The notes beneath the pieces were generated by a model, which saw only the letters and a list, made by a program, of their open reading frames with translations, did no database searches and was not told where the DNA came from. Made by a program: the position numbers and the translations under genes. This document shows positions 8,950 through 18,191 of a stretch of 64,000 nt of DNA, in pieces. Source of the DNA: Bacillota bacterium (GTDB taxonomy: Bacteria; Bacillota; Clostridia; DSM-8532); assembly GCA_023415825.1 (NCBI GenBank), contig JAEZJF010000007.1, positions 80,070 to 144,069 of the forward strand, given 5' to 3'. Positions within the stretch are counted from its first letter, which is position 1, and each line of letters begins with the position of its first letter.

Positions 8950-11238
8950 TCAGGTCTTATATCCCTTCCTGAATTCTGAAGGCGTAATCCCGCAATATTT
9001 CTTAAAGGTGCTGGCAAAAGTGCTGGGATTTAAGTATCCGATCCTCTCTCCTATTTCGTTGACAGGAAAGTCAGAGCCCTTCAGCATTTCCTTTGCATGA
9101 GATATTCTGACCTTGTTCAAGTACTCGATAAAATTAATACTAAAAGCCTTTTTAAAAAAGTTCGAGAAGTACTTGGGCGTTGTATCAAATATTTCCGCCA
9201 TTTTGTCCAGGTAAAGGTTTTCAGCGTAATGAAGCTGGATATATTGTATTACAAACTCCTTGTTCAGCTTGCCTGGACTTTCGGCACGGACTTTATCCAT
9301 TGTCTGCTCAATCAGTTCAGTAAAAAAAGCAGTAATTTTTTCATAATGAATATAGTTTGGAACCACCGTTCGCCTGAACTTGATTTCAGTAGCCAGTATC
9401 TTTTCTCTGTCAGCATTCAGATGAATCAGTATGTTGATGATATTATTAAAAATACTGTTGATAATACTTTGAAATTTTATATAGCTGACGTTGTTCTTTA
9501 CATTGGTCTCAATCACCTGTCTGATCAGGCTGACACTTTCTTCTGAATTTCCGCTCAATATGTAATTTGAAAGTTTTTCATCAAGATCAAGCGGCATATA
9601 AATATCATAGGTGTACTCATTTTTCTCCAGATCAATCAAGGTTTTTGTACTGCTTACAGATCGATAGGAGAAGCACATCTGGATATCATCAAAGGCTTCT
9701 TTGCAGCTCTGAGCCTCCGTATAGAATTTACTTACCGCCACAATCACATGATAATTAGTTAGTACGGTACTTTGCAGTTTGTCTTTTACAGCATCAATCT
9801 CTTTCAGAAGCTTGTCCCTTTTTATTGGGTCATTGACGCCAACAAGCGCCACAAGCTGCATGTTTTCCAGATAAAATACTACAACAGAAACATTGCCGAT
9901 ATTCTCAAGAGATTTTTGAATCTCGTTTATCATTTTTTCGGGCATGATGATAGAATGGTCTTCATCCAGATCATCCAGAATATTTTTAGTGTTTCCAAGG
10001 TCGAAAGCCACCATAAGGAACTGCCTGCTTGAAAAGATGACTTGAAAATAGGTGTCAATCTGTGTTTTCATATCCTTGTAAAAGGTGATGTCATCGATCA
10101 TTTTAAAGAACACACTTCTCATGACCTCTTCTTTTACATTGTCCATCCTGCTTGTGATCATTCGATTTTCAAGCTGCATTTTTTCTATACTTTCATAAAT
10201 ATGCTGATAGTGGTTTTGATTATTCTCGCCGTCCTTAATGCCCACAAGTGCCAAAATCCTTCGAATCGGTCGGTATATATAAAGGCTGATCAAGAGAGAA
10301 ATCAGTATCCCGGCAAATGTAGTCAGCAACAATATCCTCTTATTGATCTGAATAGTTGAAATAGCCCCTTCATAACGGTAAGGAACCTTATTGATATACT
10401 TAAAGGAATTATACTCAGATTGGACGATGTGGTAATTGTACTTTCCTTCTTGAAATGTCACATCGTTGTCCGAGTTAAAGAAAGCACTTTCCTGTCCCTC
10501 TAATTCATAATCTCCATCTGTGCTTATAATGACATTTTTGTCTTTGTCCAGTATGACCAATGACGAGCCCTGCATCATACTTTGCTTGTTGACCTTTTCA
10601 TAAAGCTTGGCCACGTCAACAAAAACAACTATATTTTCAACCGAATTGCTTATTTGATTGGACGCAACGATAGCCAGCAGATTTCTTCCCATCACTCCGG
10701 CAGAGGACCATTCATCATAATAATAGCTAACCGGTATGATCTTCATGGGATGACTGGTAACCGCATAATTTCTCCAATACTCGGGAGCAAATTTGTCGCT
10801 TTTATATTTCTTGGAAAAAACCCTTTGGAAGCTTTCTGTACCGCTTATAGTCAGAGCCAGGTCGGAGTTTCTTGAAAAAATAATAAAGTCATGGATATAA
10901 TCCTGCGATATCAGTTGATTGACATTTTTTATCAAAAGGTAGGCGGAATTCATATTGATGTTGTCAGGCCAATCCGAATCATATACCCTGTAGGGGAGGG
11001 TCTCCACAGTATAAATGATATCATTGATCTCTTTAAAGCTTTCTTCAAAAGACTGGATAACGCCCCTTACAACAAGTCGGTTATTCGTTTCCGCCTGCTC
11101 AAACATGGCATCCATCGAGCTTTTATAGACATAATAGTTGGAAAAAAACATGACGGCAATAACAATCAACAGAACCATAAAAATTTTAAGTATTGACTTA
11201 TTAAAAACACCCTTTGGCATACATACACCCTTCCGCAT
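8950..11238 (-). CDS. Membrane-anchored AraC-family transcriptional regulator
   Basis: 762 residues: short cytoplasmic N-terminus, TM1 about residues 16-36, extracellular sensor about 37-300, TM2 about 301-321 (LLLTTFAGILISLLISLYIY), a cytoplasmic linker, then a C-terminal AraC double helix-turn-helix from about residue 665 (AEIFDTTPKYFSNFFKKAF and IGYLNPSTFASTFKKYCG). This is the YesN-like one-protein sensor/regulator type that usually controls adjacent sugar importers, here the binding protein and permeases upstream. M7 (11220) is an alternative start with its own AAGGG site. A 103-base gap separates it from the dehydrogenase gene. Confidence 0.88.
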   Translation of the reverse strand: MRKGVCMPKGVFNKSILKIFMVLLIVIAVMFFSNYYVYKSSMDAMFEQAETNNRLVVRGVIQSFEESFKEINDIIYTVETLPYRVYDSDWPDNINMNSAYLLIKNVNQLISQDYIHDFIIFSRNSDLALTISGTESFQRVFSKKYKSDKFAPEYWRNYAVTSHPMKIIPVSYYYDEWSSAGVMGRNLLAIVASNQISNSVENIVVFVDVAKLYEKVNKQSMMQGSSLVILDKDKNVIISTDGDYELEGQESAFFNSDNDVTFQEGKYNYHIVQSEYNSFKYINKVPYRYEGAISTIQINKRILLLTTFAGILISLLISLYIYRPIRRILALVGIKDGENNQNHYQHIYESIEKMQLENRMITSRMDNVKEEVMRSVFFKMIDDITFYKDMKTQIDTYFQVIFSSRQFLMVAFDLGNTKNILDDLDEDHSIIMPEKMINEIQKSLENIGNVSVVVFYLENMQLVALVGVNDPIKRDKLLKEIDAVKDKLQSTVLTNYHVIVAVSKFYTEAQSCKEAFDDIQMCFSYRSVSSTKTLIDLEKNEYTYDIYMPLDLDEKLSNYILSGNSEESVSLIRQVIETNVKNNVSYIKFQSIINSIFNNIINILIHLNADREKILATEIKFRRTVVPNYIHYEKITAFFTELIEQTMDKVRAESPGKLNKEFVIQYIQLHYAENLYLDKMAEIFDTTPKYFSNFFKKAFSINFIEYLNKVRISHAKEMLKGSDFPVNEIGERIGYLNPSTFASTFKKYCGITPSEFRKGYKT

Positions 11239-11341
11239 AGAAATCTGATCCTTGCCACAAAAGCGTTTCCTGATAAATAAATTGTAGCCGATTATTTGAG
11301 GGTTAGCAATCTAATAGCTAAAGTTACCGTTCTGTGCTTGA

Positions 11342-12337
11342 TTACCTTGACATTCTGTTAATGTACTCCGACGTCATTTCATATTTCAGTCTTTCACCTT
11401 TGAAAAGCCTTTCAACGTCATCCAGAATTCCCTGGGTACAGTGCTTTCTTCGATCAATTGTCGGCCCGCCCATATGCGGTATTAAAATGACATTTTTCAG
11501 GCTCCTCAGCCTGCTTTCAGCCGGAAGGGGCTCCTCTTCATAAACGTCCAGTACTGCCTTGAATCTGCCCGTTGATAGCTCCTCGGCCAAGGCCGCCTCG
11601 TCAATAAGGCTTCCACGGGCGGTATTGACAAGTATCCTTCCATCCGGAATCATTTTTAGCATATCCCTGTTGATGATATGGTAGGTGTCGTCTCTTTGAG
11701 CCATATGCACCGATATGATCTTGCATGTCGTCAGAACTTCCGCAAGCGAAGCGCGCCTAACGCCATATTCCTTATAAACATCATCGGTTTTGTGCTCTGA
11801 GAAGACCTTAATCTTTACGTTGAAAGGTTTTAGCATGGATACCAGGAGCTGGGCGGTCATACCAAACCCGATGAGCCCCACGGTCTGATCCAGAAGCCCT
11901 TCGTTATAATAATCATCTTCTCTCCAGCGTCCCTTATGAACTTCACGATCATAGAACGGAATATCCCTCAAAGCACTGAGCATATAGGCCAAGGTTCCCT
12001 CAGCCAGAGATTGGGCATAAAACCAGTTGCCCGTAACAACCCTGATCCCTCTGTCAAAAAGCTCTTGGCTGACAATGCCTGCCGCCGAGCCTCCGGTATG
12101 AGCGACCAGCTTCAATCTGTCCGCATATCGCAGGGATACCCGATCAAACACCGGACTTCCCCAACCGCTTATACAGACATCTACACCCCGAAGTCTCTCT
12201 CTTAACTCTTCGCCGGTCCAATTCTCTTCCGACTCGTTCCAAATGGCATGACCCAAGCAATGGATGCGCTCAGCCACCTCGGGAGGCATAAAAGTATTTC
12301 TTACCGCACCTTTTGGAATCGTAACCAATATATTCAT
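11342..12337 (-). CDS. D-2-hydroxyacid dehydrogenase family protein
   Basis: 331 residues, NAD-dependent D-isomer 2-hydroxyacid dehydrogenase fold. Visible: Rossmann segment VGLIGFGMTAQLL, catalytic Arg in NTARGSLIDEAAL, Glu in DVYEEEPLP and His in LIPHMGG, so all three catalytic positions are present. GGAGAGATTT precedes the ATG at 12337. It follows the permease gene by 27 bases, so it is probably co-transcribed with the importer and may reduce or oxidise a 2-keto/2-hydroxy acid derived from the imported sugar. Confidence 0.87.
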   Translation of the reverse strand: MNILVTIPKGAVRNTFMPPEVAERIHCLGHAIWNESEENWTGEELRERLRGVDVCISGWGSPVFDRVSLRYADRLKLVAHTGGSAAGIVSQELFDRGIRVVTGNWFYAQSLAEGTLAYMLSALRDIPFYDREVHKGRWREDDYYNEGLLDQTVGLIGFGMTAQLLVSMLKPFNVKIKVFSEHKTDDVYKEYGVRRASLAEVLTTCKIISVHMAQRDDTYHIINRDMLKMIPDGRILVNTARGSLIDEAALAEELSTGRFKAVLDVYEEEPLPAESRLRSLKNVILIPHMGGPTIDRRKHCTQGILDDVERLFKGERLKYEMTSEYINRMSR

Positions 12338-12364
12338 AAATCTCTCCGCCGCCGTTTTATTGAA

Positions 12365-13222
12365 TCAGCCCTTGACCGATCCCAGCATGACTCCCTTTGT
12401 AAAATACTTTTGCGCAAAAGGATACACCATCATCACGGGTACCATGGACAGGAAAATCGTAGCGTTCTTCATGGCTTCCGGAGTCATTTTCGCCTGCGTC
12501 ATCAAATTGCTTTCCTTTGCCGAGCCATCCAGCAGCATTTCTTTCAATACTATTTGAAGAGGGAACTTATCCGAATCATTAAGGTATATCAACGGAAGGA
12601 AAAAGCTGTTCCAATGGCCCATGAAATAAAACAGGGCAATGGACGCAATTGCCGCTTTCGATAAGGGTATCATGATTTGGAACAGTATCCTGAATTCCGA
12701 AGCGCCGTCAATGATGGCAGCCTCATAAAGGCTGGGCGAGATGGACTCGTAAAAGCTCTTCATGATCAAAAGCTCCATGGTCCATATGGCATTGGGTATC
12801 ACCAACGCCCACATTGAATCAATGAGGCCTACTTTTTGAACCACAATGAACGAGGGAATCATACCGCCGTTAAAAAACATGGTGATGACGATGGCCGTAA
12901 TAAAGAACTTCCGGCCGAATAAATTCTTTTTTGAAAGGGGATAAGCGCCCACCGCAGTCATCATAACGTTAATGAAGGTTCCGAGGCTTGTGTATATAAT
13001 GGTGTTTAAATAGGCGCGGGGTATTCTGGCATTCTTCAAAATCAATTTATAAGCTTCAATATTAAACCCCTTCGGGAAAAAAGTGACCTTGTTCTGAACG
13101 ATATAAATCGTATCGCTGAAGGATACTGAAACAATATATATAATCGGATAGAGCAGAATAAAGCCTACAAGGAGCATAATAAAGCCATTTACTATATCAA
13201 AAAGAGTCATTTTCTTATCCAT
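12365..13222 (-). CDS. Carbohydrate ABC transporter permease (LplC/CUT1 type)
   Basis: 285 residues with about six membrane segments. The cytoplasmic EAA loop that docks the ATPase is visible as EAAIIDGASEFRILFQIMIPLSK. C-terminus FTKGVMLGSVKG is typical of LplC-type permeases. The ATG at 13222 follows an AGGAG site by 8 bases; an upstream GTG at 13231 is also in frame. It pairs with the permease 18 bases upstream. No ATPase gene is nearby, as usual for CUT1 systems that share an MsmX-like ATPase. Confidence 0.9.
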   Translation of the reverse strand: MDKKMTLFDIVNGFIMLLVGFILLYPIIYIVSVSFSDTIYIVQNKVTFFPKGFNIEAYKLILKNARIPRAYLNTIIYTSLGTFINVMMTAVGAYPLSKKNLFGRKFFITAIVITMFFNGGMIPSFIVVQKVGLIDSMWALVIPNAIWTMELLIMKSFYESISPSLYEAAIIDGASEFRILFQIMIPLSKAAIASIALFYFMGHWNSFFLPLIYLNDSDKFPLQIVLKEMLLDGSAKESNLMTQAKMTPEAMKNATIFLSMVPVMMVYPFAQKYFTKGVMLGSVKG

Positions 13223-13239
13223 TAATGTCACTCCTTAGT

Positions 13240-14199
13240 TTACCACAAACTCTGCTCGCTTAGTTTTTTACTGATTCTATTCGTAGCCAATAGCAGAACC
13301 AGCGCCACAAGGGACTCAAAAAGGCCAACTGCGGCGGCATAGCTGTAATTGGTTTCCAGAAGACCTTTCCTGTAAACATAGGTCGAAAATACATCGGCCA
13401 CCTTGTATGTTGTAGGAGTATAAAGCAGCAAAACCTTTTCGTATCCGATGCGGAACATGTTTCCCGATTTTAATATAAACATGGTAGCAATGGTCGGCAT
13501 CATGCTTGGAAGTGTAATGTGCCATATGGATCTGAATCTTTTACATCCGTCAACCCTGGCCGCCTCATATAATGACGGGTCTATACCGGAAAGTGCGGCA
13601 AGGTATATAATAGCACCATAACCCATACCGCTCCATATCTCGGAAGCTATATAAATGGTTCGGAACCAGGCCGGGTCGATTAGAAAATAATGAGGCTGAA
13701 GTCCAATGGCTTTCAATAATGTATTTACAATACCATGACCCGGCGACAAAAAATCTGTCACCATACTGCAGACAATAACTATAGAAAGGAAGGACGGAAG
13801 ATAGCTTACTGTCTGAATGCCCTTCTTTAACGCAGTGTTTTTTATTTCATTTAAGAAAATGGCAAACAGTATGGGGAACGGAAATGTCCACAATAAGTTA
13901 TAAAGTCCCAATAGCAGCGTATTTTTAAACAGAACAAAAAAGTCAGGACTGCCAAAGAATTTCTCAAAATGCTCAAAGCCTACCCATGGGCTTTTCATAA
14001 AGCCCAGAAATACTCCGTACTTCTGAAAGGACATGACCAATCCAAACATGGGTCCGTAGCGGAATATGGCGTAAAACAAAGCGCACGGCAAAAATAAGAT
14101 CAAAAGCTGTCTGTCTCTTTTTATATGCTTCCATGCCCTGCCTGGCCTGGATTCCTTATTTTCGTTTTCTGATAAAGCGTGAATGGGGGTGGATTCCAT
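13240..14199 (-). CDS. Carbohydrate ABC transporter permease (LplB/CUT1 type)
   Basis: 319 residues, about six membrane segments, with the EAA loop seen as EAARVDGCKRFRSIWHITLPSM. N-terminal RPGRAWKHIKRDRQLLILFLPCALFY is characteristic of LplB-type sugar permeases. The ATG at 14199 has AAGGAGG eight bases upstream; the frame is open to a TTG at 14220, but that codon lies before this ribosome site. A 121-base inverted-repeat element lies between this gene and the binding-protein gene. Confidence 0.9.
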   Translation of the reverse strand: MESTPIHALSENENKESRPGRAWKHIKRDRQLLILFLPCALFYAIFRYGPMFGLVMSFQKYGVFLGFMKSPWVGFEHFEKFFGSPDFFVLFKNTLLLGLYNLLWTFPFPILFAIFLNEIKNTALKKGIQTVSYLPSFLSIVIVCSMVTDFLSPGHGIVNTLLKAIGLQPHYFLIDPAWFRTIYIASEIWSGMGYGAIIYLAALSGIDPSLYEAARVDGCKRFRSIWHITLPSMMPTIATMFILKSGNMFRIGYEKVLLLYTPTTYKVADVFSTYVYRKGLLETNYSYAAAVGLFESLVALVLLLATNRISKKLSEQSLW

Positions 14200-14253
14200 A
14201 TCTTGAGCCTCCTTATGCAACTCCCAAATGATGCGCGTCGTCTTTTTTGGTAA

Positions 14254-14374
14254 GGGGCTGTATCAAGCTCTGAAAAGTCATGATGTAAGGCCTGATAGCA
14301 TTAACAACTTCCTGCGACGAGGACAGCCAGAAGGTCTGAACATTATGGCAACTCAATCATTTTGAGACAGCCCT
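14254..14374. mobile_element. Small inverted-repeat element (possible MITE or IS scar)
   Basis: Ends GGGGCTGTATCAA (14254-14266) and, on the other strand, AGGGCTGTCTCAA (14374-14362) agree at 11 of 13 positions and enclose 121 bases. Ends beginning GGGCTGTCTCAA resemble termini of some Firmicute insertion sequences, but no transposase is inside and no target duplication is clear. It sits between the binding-protein and permease genes, where its ends could also pair in mRNA and set relative expression. Confidence 0.45.
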
Positions 14375-14391
14375 ATTTGCTTTATCCTGCC

Positions 14392-16029
14392 TTATCTCGC
14401 ATCGTATCTTTTCTGAGCCGCATTATAAGTCTCTTCCAGCTTTGAAGACCCAAGCTTTTCAGCCTTGATGAGCCATTCGTTCCATTGCTTGTCGCCGAAA
14501 TTTTTATCAAGTATATACTGTACGGCAAACTCGTATCCTGACTTCTTAAAGGACTGGGTGAGCTCCGCGATGGTGGATGTCTCTTCGTCGGTGTATTTCA
14601 GATTCGGATCAACAGCCTCATACCTCTTGCCCGCATTGATCTTGTCCTGAGCTTCCTGCTCTTTTTCGGTATAGTTGAAATAAGCGCTTCTGGTATCAAC
14701 TCTCAGATACATTCCTTCAACCCATGCGCCGAATCTGTCTTCCAGCGTTGTGATCTCAATTTTTTCAACATCGGTGATGGTCGGGTATGTAACCTTGCCG
14801 TCGGCGCCAAGGGTATAATGCTTGCCCTCGATACCCAATGTAATCAGCTCACCGCCGGACGGACTGGTCAGATAATCCAGCATTTTCAAAGCGGCTTCAG
14901 GATTTTTGTTCTGAGCAGCGATTGCTGTTCCAAAGTTCAGGATCTTTGGAAGTGATCTTACATTTCCGGTAGGGCCCACAGGATTCCCGTATCGCAAATT
15001 ATACTCGGGAATGGTGTCCTTAACCTGCTCGGCGAACATATCAAGCCTGCCGATCCAGTCAAAGGTTACGAAGGATTTCTCCTTCTCTGTCATCTTTGCG
15101 GTCCATGACGCGGGTGTATCGGTTATGAATTCGGGATCCAGCAAGCCTTCATTATGTAGCTTCTTCATAAAATCGAGCATGTCTTTGAATTCAGGCTGGA
15201 CAAGGGCGTTCTTCCAAACCTTTGCCGTTTCGTCATAATAAGCGGGGAAGATCAGGTAATCGTTGCCCATTCCCCAGCCATATGCCCAATCCTTGAAAAT
15301 TTGATCCTTTGTCTTGGAAACGTAAGGTATTGAATCAGGGTAGATTTCCTTCAGTTTTTTCAGAGCCTGGTAGAACTCTTCGGTATTGGTCCATTCCTTG
15401 ATATTGTGCTTGTCGAAGATATCTTTTCTGTATAGGAAGCCGTGGTTGACGTCTCTGTTAAGACCATAGATAGGCCAGGTGTAAACATTGCCCTGATCGT
15501 CGGAGTTGGAATACATAACCCAGTTATTCTCCGGATTGTCAACATAAAGAGCCTTAAAGTTTGGAAGCTTGTCCAAGTATTTGTTGATGGCAACAAAGGC
15601 TCCTTGGGTACCAAGCCTGTTGATTTCAGCCAAGGTTCCTCCAGTGATAATATCGGGCAAGCTTCCAGACGACAGGGTGACCTTCAGCTTATCTTCGTAG
15701 CTTGCAGCCGGATAGCTTTGGATGTCCACGTTGACGCCTGTTCTGGCGCCGATTTCTTTAATGACGTCCTTATCACTCAGTCCCTGCACGGTACTCTGGA
15801 GCATCCATGTTACAGTTACCGGCTTGTCGACCACAGGTAGCTTAAGTCCGCCGACGTCGCCGTATTTGTTATCTGGTTCAGGTGACGCTGTTTCCGAAGG
15901 CGACGGTGTCCCAGAAGACGACTGGGAAGGCGTCGGAGACGGATCATTCTTTGAAGCGCTTTGTCCGCAGCCCGTAATTAATGAGGCGCACATGATAACA
16001 GCAATGATTCCGGCAAGTAGTTTTTTCAT
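14392..16029 (-). CDS. Extracellular solute-binding lipoprotein (LplA-like, sugar importer)
   Basis: 545 residues, ligand-binding component of the CUT1 importer. The signal peptide ends in lipobox LITGC with lipidated Cys21, then a Ser/Thr/Pro-rich linker (about 22-50) and a binding domain. FMKKLHNEGLLDPEF and ALKMLDYLTSPSGGELITLGIEG are typical of LplA/YtcQ-like proteins. The ATG at 16029 is preceded by GGAGG; the frame also allows a TTG at 16047 overlapping that site. First gene of the minus-strand sugar operon. Family members often bind oligosaccharides such as plant polysaccharide fragments; the true ligand is unknown. Confidence 0.9.
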   Translation of the reverse strand: MKKLLAGIIAVIMCASLITGCGQSASKNDPSPTPSQSSSGTPSPSETASPEPDNKYGDVGGLKLPVVDKPVTVTWMLQSTVQGLSDKDVIKEIGARTGVNVDIQSYPAASYEDKLKVTLSSGSLPDIITGGTLAEINRLGTQGAFVAINKYLDKLPNFKALYVDNPENNWVMYSNSDDQGNVYTWPIYGLNRDVNHGFLYRKDIFDKHNIKEWTNTEEFYQALKKLKEIYPDSIPYVSKTKDQIFKDWAYGWGMGNDYLIFPAYYDETAKVWKNALVQPEFKDMLDFMKKLHNEGLLDPEFITDTPASWTAKMTEKEKSFVTFDWIGRLDMFAEQVKDTIPEYNLRYGNPVGPTGNVRSLPKILNFGTAIAAQNKNPEAALKMLDYLTSPSGGELITLGIEGKHYTLGADGKVTYPTITDVEKIEITTLEDRFGAWVEGMYLRVDTRSAYFNYTEKEQEAQDKINAGKRYEAVDPNLKYTDEETSTIAELTQSFKKSGYEFAVQYILDKNFGDKQWNEWLIKAEKLGSSKLEETYNAAQKRYDAR

Positions 16030-16239
16030 CACTTTGTATTCCTCCAATTCACGAATTTTTGTTGTGAGGCCATGTTACCATGCTTGGTTATTCTAAGTAT
16101 ATAAAGCAATTTCTTATGCTGTTCATTATTCTATATTTAATCAAGGCAAACTCTGTATTCCTCTGATAAACAGTGTTTAAGACGTTGTAGAAATTGATGC
16201 ATAAGTAGAAAATGATAAAGCTATGCCACCATTGGGTTA

Positions 16240-16273
16240 TTGTTCATACTCACTTTACAATCACTTCACATAA
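16240..16273. repeat. 34-base dispersed repeat, copy 2 (upstream of sugar importer)
   Basis: Partner of 5614-5647 with three mismatches. It lies in the 300-base gap between the divergent binding-protein gene (minus) and alarmone synthetase gene (plus), and overlaps the candidate plus-strand promoter at 16254. No minus-strand promoter for the importer could be picked with confidence in the rest of this gap. Confidence 0.6.
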
Positions 16274-16282
16274 TTGTGTTAT
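16254..16282 (+). promoter_or_regulatory. Candidate sigma-A promoter of the alarmone synthetase gene
   Basis: TTTACA (16254-16259), 17-base spacer, TGTTAT (16277-16282). The -35 agrees 5/6 and the -10 agrees 4/6 with consensus. It lies about 70 bases upstream of the ATG at 16350 and its -35 falls inside the dispersed 34-base repeat. Confidence 0.4.
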
Positions 16283-16349
16283 CATGTAATTAATAGACTA
16301 TTTATTCTACAAAAAAGCATATACGCTGGGAGGATGCTGATTAAAGATA

Positions 16350-17021
16350 ATGTTAGAAAAATATGAGAAAATAGATTTCTTGAAAGAGTTTTTTCCTGAA
16401 GAACCCGGGCAAATGTTTGACTATATGGTTCAATTTAATGAAATCATGCTGAAATATAACTCAGCTATTCGTGAGGTAAAAACAAAGCTTGAGATACTTA
16501 ACGATGAGCTTTCTTTAGGCGATAACGGCAATCCCATTGATTCTATACAGTCAAGAATAAAGAAGCCCATTAGTATAGCGCAAAAACTAAAGAAACTGGG
16601 CAAACCAATGACTCTTGATACACTTGCTGAATTAAATGATATTGCCGGTGTGCGTGTCATTTGCTCGTTTATTGATGATATTTACAAAATATCAGATATG
16701 ATCGCAAAGCAAGATGATATAGTCGTTGTCGAAATAAGGGATTACATTAAAAATCCTAAGCCAAATGGGTATAGAAGCTATCACATGATTGTAGAAGTTC
16801 CGGTGTTTTTTTCTGATAGCAAACAGCTAATACGCGTTGAGATTCAAATCCGTACTGTTGCCATGAATTTTTGGGCAAGTTTGGAGCATCGCTTAAAGTA
16901 TAAGAATAATGCAACGGATACAGAAGAAATTGCCAATGACCTAAAAGAATGTGCGGATGTCATTGCAAATACTGATTTGAAAATGCTGGAAATAAAAGGA
17001 AAAATAGATTCATTCAGCTAG
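16350..17021 (+). CDS. RelA/SpoT-domain small alarmone synthetase
   Basis: 223 residues, stand-alone (p)ppGpp synthetase like Bacillus YjbM/YwaC, transferring pyrophosphate from ATP to GDP or GTP. Family signatures: LNDIAGVRVICSF, KNPKPNGYRSYHMIV (substrate-binding Tyr) and EIQIRTVAMNFWASLEHRLKYK with the catalytic Glu. The hydrolase, TGS and ACT domains of long RSH enzymes are absent. The ribosome site is weak (GGGAGG lies 16 bases upstream). It stands alone, 126 bases before the LCP gene. Confidence 0.92.
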   Translation: MLEKYEKIDFLKEFFPEEPGQMFDYMVQFNEIMLKYNSAIREVKTKLEILNDELSLGDNGNPIDSIQSRIKKPISIAQKLKKLGKPMTLDTLAELNDIAGVRVICSFIDDIYKISDMIAKQDDIVVVEIRDYIKNPKPNGYRSYHMIVEVPVFFSDSKQLIRVEIQIRTVAMNFWASLEHRLKYKNNATDTEEIANDLKECADVIANTDLKMLEIKGKIDSFS

Positions 17022-17147
17022 AGTTTATTTTAAGATGTATGAATTGTCTGTACTGCTGAAATCATAGATACTGGGTTGAATTATGTAGCAAAAAGAAGAA
17101 AGCGGCGTAATATTAATTATCAGAAGATTAAAACCAGGAGTACGGAC

Positions 17148-18101
17148 TTGAAAAAACATAAAACTCTTAAAACTATTTTGGTTATATCCATCTCAGCTGT
17201 TTTAGCACTTGTCCTTGGTGTTTTTATTTATGTTTACTTTTTGTTGGATAATATCAATTACAAAGATCTGCCTAAAAGCGATGAGGAACTTGGAATCACT
17301 CCTATGCCCACGCCTTCGCAAGTCATCAGTGATTCTAATACGGCTACAACAATTACACCCAGTGTAACGAATGTCGTGCTTTACGGACTTGACAGGAGAA
17401 ATCCTGATGATGTATCAAGGTCTGATACCATTATGATTGCTTCTCTTGATGGAAAGAACAGGATGATCAAGGTCACCTCTCTGATGCGTGATATGTATGT
17501 TCCAATACCGGGAAATGAATCCAACAGAATCAATGCTGCATATTCTTTCGGGGGTGCCCCCCTTGCCATAAAGACGATTAATTCCAATTTCGGACTTGAT
17601 ATACGAGACTATGTGGCAGTTGATTTTATCGGCCTTGAAAAAATGGTTGATAAAGTAGGCGGCCTTGAAATTAATGTTAAGGATTACGAGATTCCGGAGA
17701 TCGAGGGGGTAACACAGCCCGGCCTTCAAATTCTGAACGGCGGACAGGTTGTGGACTACTCCAGGATCAGATATGTCGGTGATTCTGATTTTGAAAGGAC
17801 ACAAAGGCAACGGTACGTCTTGGATACACTGTATAAGAAAATTAAATCCCAGGGGATCACAAAGCTTCCTGGGACTGTTTCCGAATTGCTGCCCTATGTT
17901 GAAACAAGCTTATCAAAGACGGATATTATGAAGCTTGTCATGGAAGTAGCGCAGTACAATGCTGAAGGGATAGAACAATTGCGACTTCCTGCCGACGGCC
18001 ACTTCAAAAGCAAGAAAATCAGAGGTATGTATGTTCTCGTGCCGGATATCGAGGCCAACAAGAAATTGCTTCATCAATTCATTTATGAGATTGGCGATTA
18101 G
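17148..18101 (+). CDS. LytR-CpsA-Psr (LCP) family cell-wall glycopolymer ligase
   Basis: 318 residues: one N-terminal membrane segment (ILVISISAVLALVLGVFIYVYFL preceded by Lys-rich residues) and an extracellular LCP domain that transfers wall polymers from lipid carriers to peptidoglycan. Seen: SDTIMIASLD, VTSLMRDMYVPIPG (conserved Arg/Asp), NRINAAYSFGG, and YSRIRYVGDSDFERTQRQRYVL with the Arg residues that bind pyrophosphate. TTG at 17148 follows AGGAG by seven bases and is preferred; the frame is open to another TTG at 17076 that would add a basic 24-residue tail but has no ribosome site. Confidence 0.88.
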   Translation: MKKHKTLKTILVISISAVLALVLGVFIYVYFLLDNINYKDLPKSDEELGITPMPTPSQVISDSNTATTITPSVTNVVLYGLDRRNPDDVSRSDTIMIASLDGKNRMIKVTSLMRDMYVPIPGNESNRINAAYSFGGAPLAIKTINSNFGLDIRDYVAVDFIGLEKMVDKVGGLEINVKDYEIPEIEGVTQPGLQILNGGQVVDYSRIRYVGDSDFERTQRQRYVLDTLYKKIKSQGITKLPGTVSELLPYVETSLSKTDIMKLVMEVAQYNAEGIEQLRLPADGHFKSKKIRGMYVLVPDIEANKKLLHQFIYEIGD

Positions 18102-18131
18102 CTCTCCCTGATCATGAAAAAGAGTCAAATA

Positions 18132-18157
18132 GGGCGCGCCACCTATGGCCGCGCGCC
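18132..18157. terminator. Terminator between convergent LCP and aconitase X genes
   Basis: GGCGCGC (18133-18139) pairs with GCGCGCC (18151-18157) around an 11-base loop. It lies between the ends of two convergent genes and could stop both; T-rich sequence follows only weakly on the minus strand (CCCTATTTGAC). Confidence 0.6.
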
Positions 18158-18191
18158 TCTATAATGTGTTGAAACTCTACTCACATCTTGG

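Noticed and set aside
14225..14360. A short minus-strand frame (about 46 codons) through the inverted-repeat element considered as a transposase remnant.
   Set aside because: No recognisable transposase motif, and it runs into the permease ribosome site.
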